Shown: piece by piece, positions 7,235-9,133 of the stretch
Numbering within the stretch: position 1 is the stretch's first letter
How the letters are laid out: the number at the start of each line of letters is the position of its first letter
Source: CAYWTX01 sp964461295
Lineage (GTDB): Bacteria; Planctomycetota; Phycisphaerae; SM23-33
DNA: 9,133 nt
Reading direction: 5' to 3'
Assembly: GCA_964461295.1 (NCBI GenBank)
Contig: CAYWTX010000620.1
Coordinates: 1-9,133 of the forward strand
Position numbers and translations under genes: made by a program
The notes under the pieces: model-generated
Databases searched by the model: none
What the model was told of the DNA's origin: nothing
What the model saw: only the letters and a program-made list of their open reading frames with translations

Positions 7235-8217
7235 CCTCTGTCCTCAACGCACCAGCGGAACTCGGCGTACCGCAGTATACGACGACTCAGGACACAGAAC
7301 CACAACTCGACTTGATTGAGCCACGAGCCATGAGTCGGCGTGTAGTGGAAGATGAACCGCGGGCCATGCCGCAGATTCCATTGGGTCATGAAATCGCCTT
7401 GCTTGGTGTCGCGGTGTGTATTGAGATTGTCCATGATGAGATGCACTTGGGGCTGGCGGTAAGCGGAGGCGACTTCGTCCAGGAAAGACAGGAAGTCTTC
7501 TCGCGTTCGCGTGGTTGTGCAGCGGCCCAGAACATGGCCTGTTCCTACGTTGAAACAAGCGAAAAGGCACCGCGTTCCATTGCGTTTGTACTCGAAGTCC
7601 AGGCGAGGCCGCCGAGCGGAATCGGCTGGCTTAAGCGGACGCCGATGCGAGAGGGCCTGCATCCCCGTCTTCTGGTCGATGCTCAATACTGGTTGGCCTT
7701 TGGGGAGATGGACGTACAGGTCTACAATGGCCCGCATCTTCTCCTGGTAGTTCGGGTCGTCGCTGTGACACCACATCTTCACATGATGCGGCTTGATCTC
7801 GGCATCCTGAAGAATGCGCCCGACGGTTCGAGGGCTGATCGAGCGAACCAGTCCCGCGGTCATCACCGCGCGGGCCAATGCCGCATGGTCCCAAAGGACG
7901 CGTTGCAGTCCAAAGTCCGCGGGAGATCGGCAGGCCGTGGCAATCACCTGATGGCGCTCCAGAGGTGTAATCTCGACGGGGCGCCCCGACCGGTGCAGGT
8001 CGGCGAGGCCCTCGAGTCTCTGTTCCCGAAATCGCTGGACCCAATCGCCTACACGAGATCGGCATGTGCCGATGGCCTTGGCCACTGTCGAGACCGACTT
8101 GCCTTGGGCCGCCAACAAGACCGTTCGGGCTCGTCGATAAAGCCTTGCCTCCCCTCGCTGCTGCCGCACAATCGCGGGAAGACCGTCCCGTTCCATGGGA
8201 GAGAGTTGCAGTTCCAT
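7204..8217 (-). CDS. IS630-family DDE transposase
   Basis: A 337-residue transposase that mobilises the surrounding element by cut-and-paste at TA. The N-terminal part contains a helix-turn-helix (about 38-62, SVSTVAKAIG to DWVQRF) followed by a second HTH-like region through about 140. The catalytic core has the expected acidic residues: Asp181 in VLSIDQKTGMQA, Asp263 in HLIMDNLNTH, and Glu304 in HGSWLNQVELWF. The ATG at 8217 gives the full N-terminus. No strong ribosome binding site precedes it, and an in-frame Met at 8196 is an alternative. After LSRRILRYAEF the protein ends in only 17 residues (ending CESPK), while IS630 transposases usually continue about 40 more through a PF.W-type segment. 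Either this subgroup is short or a frameshift near 7235-7260 has split the C-terminus. The end overlaps the next ORF by 31 nt. Confidence 0.9.
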   Translation of the reverse strand: MELQLSPMERDGLPAIVRQQRGEARLYRRARTVLLAAQGKSVSTVAKAIGTCRSRVGDWVQRFREQRLEGLADLHRSGRPVEITPLERHQVIATACRSPADFGLQRVLWDHAALARAVMTAGLVRSISPRTVGRILQDAEIKPHHVKMWCHSDDPNYQEKMRAIVDLYVHLPKGQPVLSIDQKTGMQALSHRRPLKPADSARRPRLDFEYKRNGTRCLFACFNVGTGHVLGRCTTTRTREDFLSFLDEVASAYRQPQVHLIMDNLNTHRDTKQGDFMTQWNLRHGPRFIFHYTPTHGSWLNQVELWFCVLSRRILRYAEFRWCVEDRGCRRKCESPK

Positions 8218-8249
8218 GAAAATACCATCGGACGACGAGAATGAATGCC

Positions 8250-8276
8250 TGTATCACAACTTATGGCGAGCTGCAC
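8250..8276 (-). repeat. IS630 right terminal inverted repeat
   Basis: 27 bp ending GGCGAGCTGCAC, the reverse complement of the left end with one mismatch. It is followed directly by the target TA at 8277-8278. Upstream of the transposase start I see no clear -35/-10 pair. Confidence 0.93.
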
Positions 8277-8711
8277 TAGGGCCTTGCTCACCCGCTCGAT
8301 GGTCTTGGCGTGCAGTTCCGGCCAGCGCCGCCGGTACTCCGCCCGCATCCGCTGTGCATAAGCGCTGTCCTTGCCGGCCTTGAGCATCTCGCCGGCCAGC
8401 AGCAGCGTGGCGACGGTGGGCAGCCCAGGCGCCAGGAAGTCCGCGAGCCAGGCAAACTCCGGCTGCTTGACCGTGTATGGCTTCGGCTCGCCTCTCAGGT
8501 GCCAGCCCAAGGCGCAGGAGTAGATCGACACGTCATTGCTGTGGATCGCCCCGACGCCCTTGGGGCCAAGCCCGCAGCGGGCGAGGATCCGCTCGACGGT
8601 GAAGTTCCCGCTGCAAGCGACGTGGACGGGTCGCCCGCGCCATCCCTGCGCCGCCGTCTCCACCACCGCCCGCATGTACCGGTTGATGCTGCCAATGAAC
8701 ATGCAGTCCAT
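8277..8711 (-). pseudogene. Methyltransferase-like gene remnant cut by the IS630 element
   Basis: 145 codons from the ATG at 8711 (or 8702) to the IS junction. The start MFIGSINRYMRAVVE, then VACSGNFTVER (31-41) and AIHSNDVSIYS (55-65), resemble a SAM-binding glycine-rich loop and an acidic loop as in adenine methyltransferases. From memory it is like proteins labelled putative antirestriction adenine methyltransferase in phages and mobile DNA, but I cannot confirm that. The protein then enters the IS and runs 75 foreign codons to a stop at 8049. Past the other IS end the pre-insertion frame would meet the AGCTGGA microsatellite and not more methyltransferase, so the 3' half, including the expected catalytic motif, was probably lost before the IS arrived. 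No clear ribosome binding site was found. Confidence 0.7.
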
Positions 8712-8858
8712 TGTCCGGGCATGTCAAGCGGCGGCTTCCAGGCCCTACGAGCCTGACCCCGACTTCATGGAGTACGCCCGCCGCGAAGCCGCCGCATCAG
8801 TGCGGCAACTCGGCATCCCATTCGATTGCTGAAACGCCCGCATTCGCCTGGTTTCCTC

Positions 8859-8887
8859 TTGGCGCAAGTGCCGGGCCGTGGTATCCT
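8859..8887 (+). promoter_or_regulatory. Candidate sigma70-type promoter reading rightward
   Basis: TTGGCG (8859-8864), a 17-nt spacer, then TATCCT (8882-8887). Each box matches four of six consensus bases, at the optimal spacing. It lies upstream of a gene-free stretch and would drive a gene beginning past the right edge. In GC-rich DNA such matches can arise by chance. Confidence 0.3.
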
Positions 8888-9028
8888 TGCGCGCCTGCGG
8901 CGGCGGGTTTGCCTCCTCGGACGGCGTGAGCCGACCGGAACCGCCGTTGAAACTGTCGGAAGGGAGCGGAATCGTGGCGAGCACGGCATCTTGCGGAATC
9001 GGGAAGCCCTGCGGCGGCGGTCTGGACA

Positions 9029-9059
9029 CCCCCGCCCCCCTAACCCCCCACCCCCTCCC
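9029..9059 (-). other. G-quadruplex-forming tract (i-motif on the plus strand)
   Basis: The plus strand has C5, G, C6, TAA, C6, A, C5, T, C3. On the minus strand this is four G-runs of 5-6 bases with loops of 1, 3 and 1 nt, plus a fifth short run. That is a textbook parallel quadruplex pattern. It lies about 140 nt downstream of the candidate promoter, so it would be in the transcribed 5' leader as C-rich RNA and on the template strand as G-rich DNA. Confidence 0.7.
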
Positions 9060-9133
9060 GGCCGCCCGGTCCCGCCCCGCTATTGCGGTTCGCAAAAGTA
9101 ATGTAACGACTCTTACCAGTTGAAAGGTGACGG

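Larger units (their letters stand above)
6897..8276 (-). mobile_element. Complete IS630-family insertion sequence with two ORFs
   Basis: A 1380-bp element bounded by 27-bp terminal inverted repeats (6897-6923 and 8250-8276). The ends start GTGCAGCTCGCC and differ at one base (6916). TA is present on both sides (6895-6896 and 8277-8278). Removing the element and one TA rebuilds CTAG, which fits the known IS630 habit of inserting at TA, often in CTAG. Intact ends and target duplication suggest a fairly recent insertion. Two minus-strand genes overlap inside it: a transposase (7204-8217) and a 102-residue ORF (6926-7234) whose stop lies 3 nt inside the left repeat. Confidence 0.93.
8712..9133. 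other. Right-edge stretch without a convincing gene
   Basis: No open frame here has recognisable motifs. A plus-strand frame ending at 8832 (EYARREAAASVRQLGIPFDC before TGA) has gene-like composition and might be the tail of an eroded gene. The stretch also holds a candidate promoter (8859-8887), a C-rich quadruplex-type tract (9029-9059), and GAAAGG near the end (9122-9127) that could be a ribosome binding site for a gene beyond the window. Confidence 0.45.

Noticed and set aside
7312..8244. Plus-strand 310-codon open frame opposite the IS630 transposase
   Set aside because: The minus strand has all IS630 catalytic motifs; this frame has none.
8711..8832. Plus-strand gene tail ending at 8832
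   Set aside because: The last 20 or so codons look gene-like, but upstream the frame is opposite the methyltransferase remnant and nothing recognisable is encoded; not enough to call a gene.

Overview
The window is GC-rich (judged by eye, not counted) and resembles Planctomycetota or a neighbouring PVC-type lineage, such as a Phycisphaerae-like bacterium. The reasons are two secreted PQQ-like beta-propeller proteins, one of them with the methyltransferase-like N-terminus that I associate with planctomycete propeller proteins; a SUMF1/formylglycine-generating-enzyme-like domain; and several decayed or intact insertion sequences. This taxonomic call is inference from family knowledge and no database was searched.

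Layout. At the left edge a SUMF1-domain gene (2-805, +, 5' end outside the window) is followed after 38 nt by a 418-residue secreted PQQ-like propeller protein (844-2100, +). They are probably cotranscribed. Next comes a stretch without a visible gene (2101-2399). A decayed rve-superfamily transposase follows on the minus strand (2400-3182); one in-frame TGA and one in-frame internal deletion have inactivated it. A short intergenic stretch (3183-3504) carries a period-6 microsatellite and a GCGGGC hairpin. The largest gene (3505-6783, -) encodes a 1092-residue exported protein with a methyltransferase-like domain and two PQQ-like propeller segments. The linker between the propellers is encoded by two adjacent perfect hairpins whose stems differ by a compensatory base-pair change.

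Upstream of that gene lie a period-7 microsatellite and a complete IS630-family element (6897-8276). The element has 27-bp terminal inverted repeats with one mismatch, and a TA duplication in a CTAG target. It carries a transposase gene (7204-8217, -) and a second, overlapping ORF (6926-7234, -) with its own ribosome binding site. The element sits in the remnant of a methyltransferase-like gene (8277-8711, -). The right end (8712-9133) has no convincing gene but holds a candidate promoter reading rightward and a strong G-quadruplex-type tract.

How the parts relate. The propeller and SUMF1 genes look like resident genes for secreted proteins of unknown substrate. The rest records mobile-element activity: one dead transposase, one intact IS, one interrupted and previously truncated gene, and short repeats in the gaps. 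All IS630 genes read toward the large propeller gene, so the insertion may have replaced its upstream control. I see no complete novel defence or metabolic system. The items most worth checking are the two-ORF IS630 element, the covarying double hairpin inside a coding region, and the exported methyltransferase-propeller fusion.
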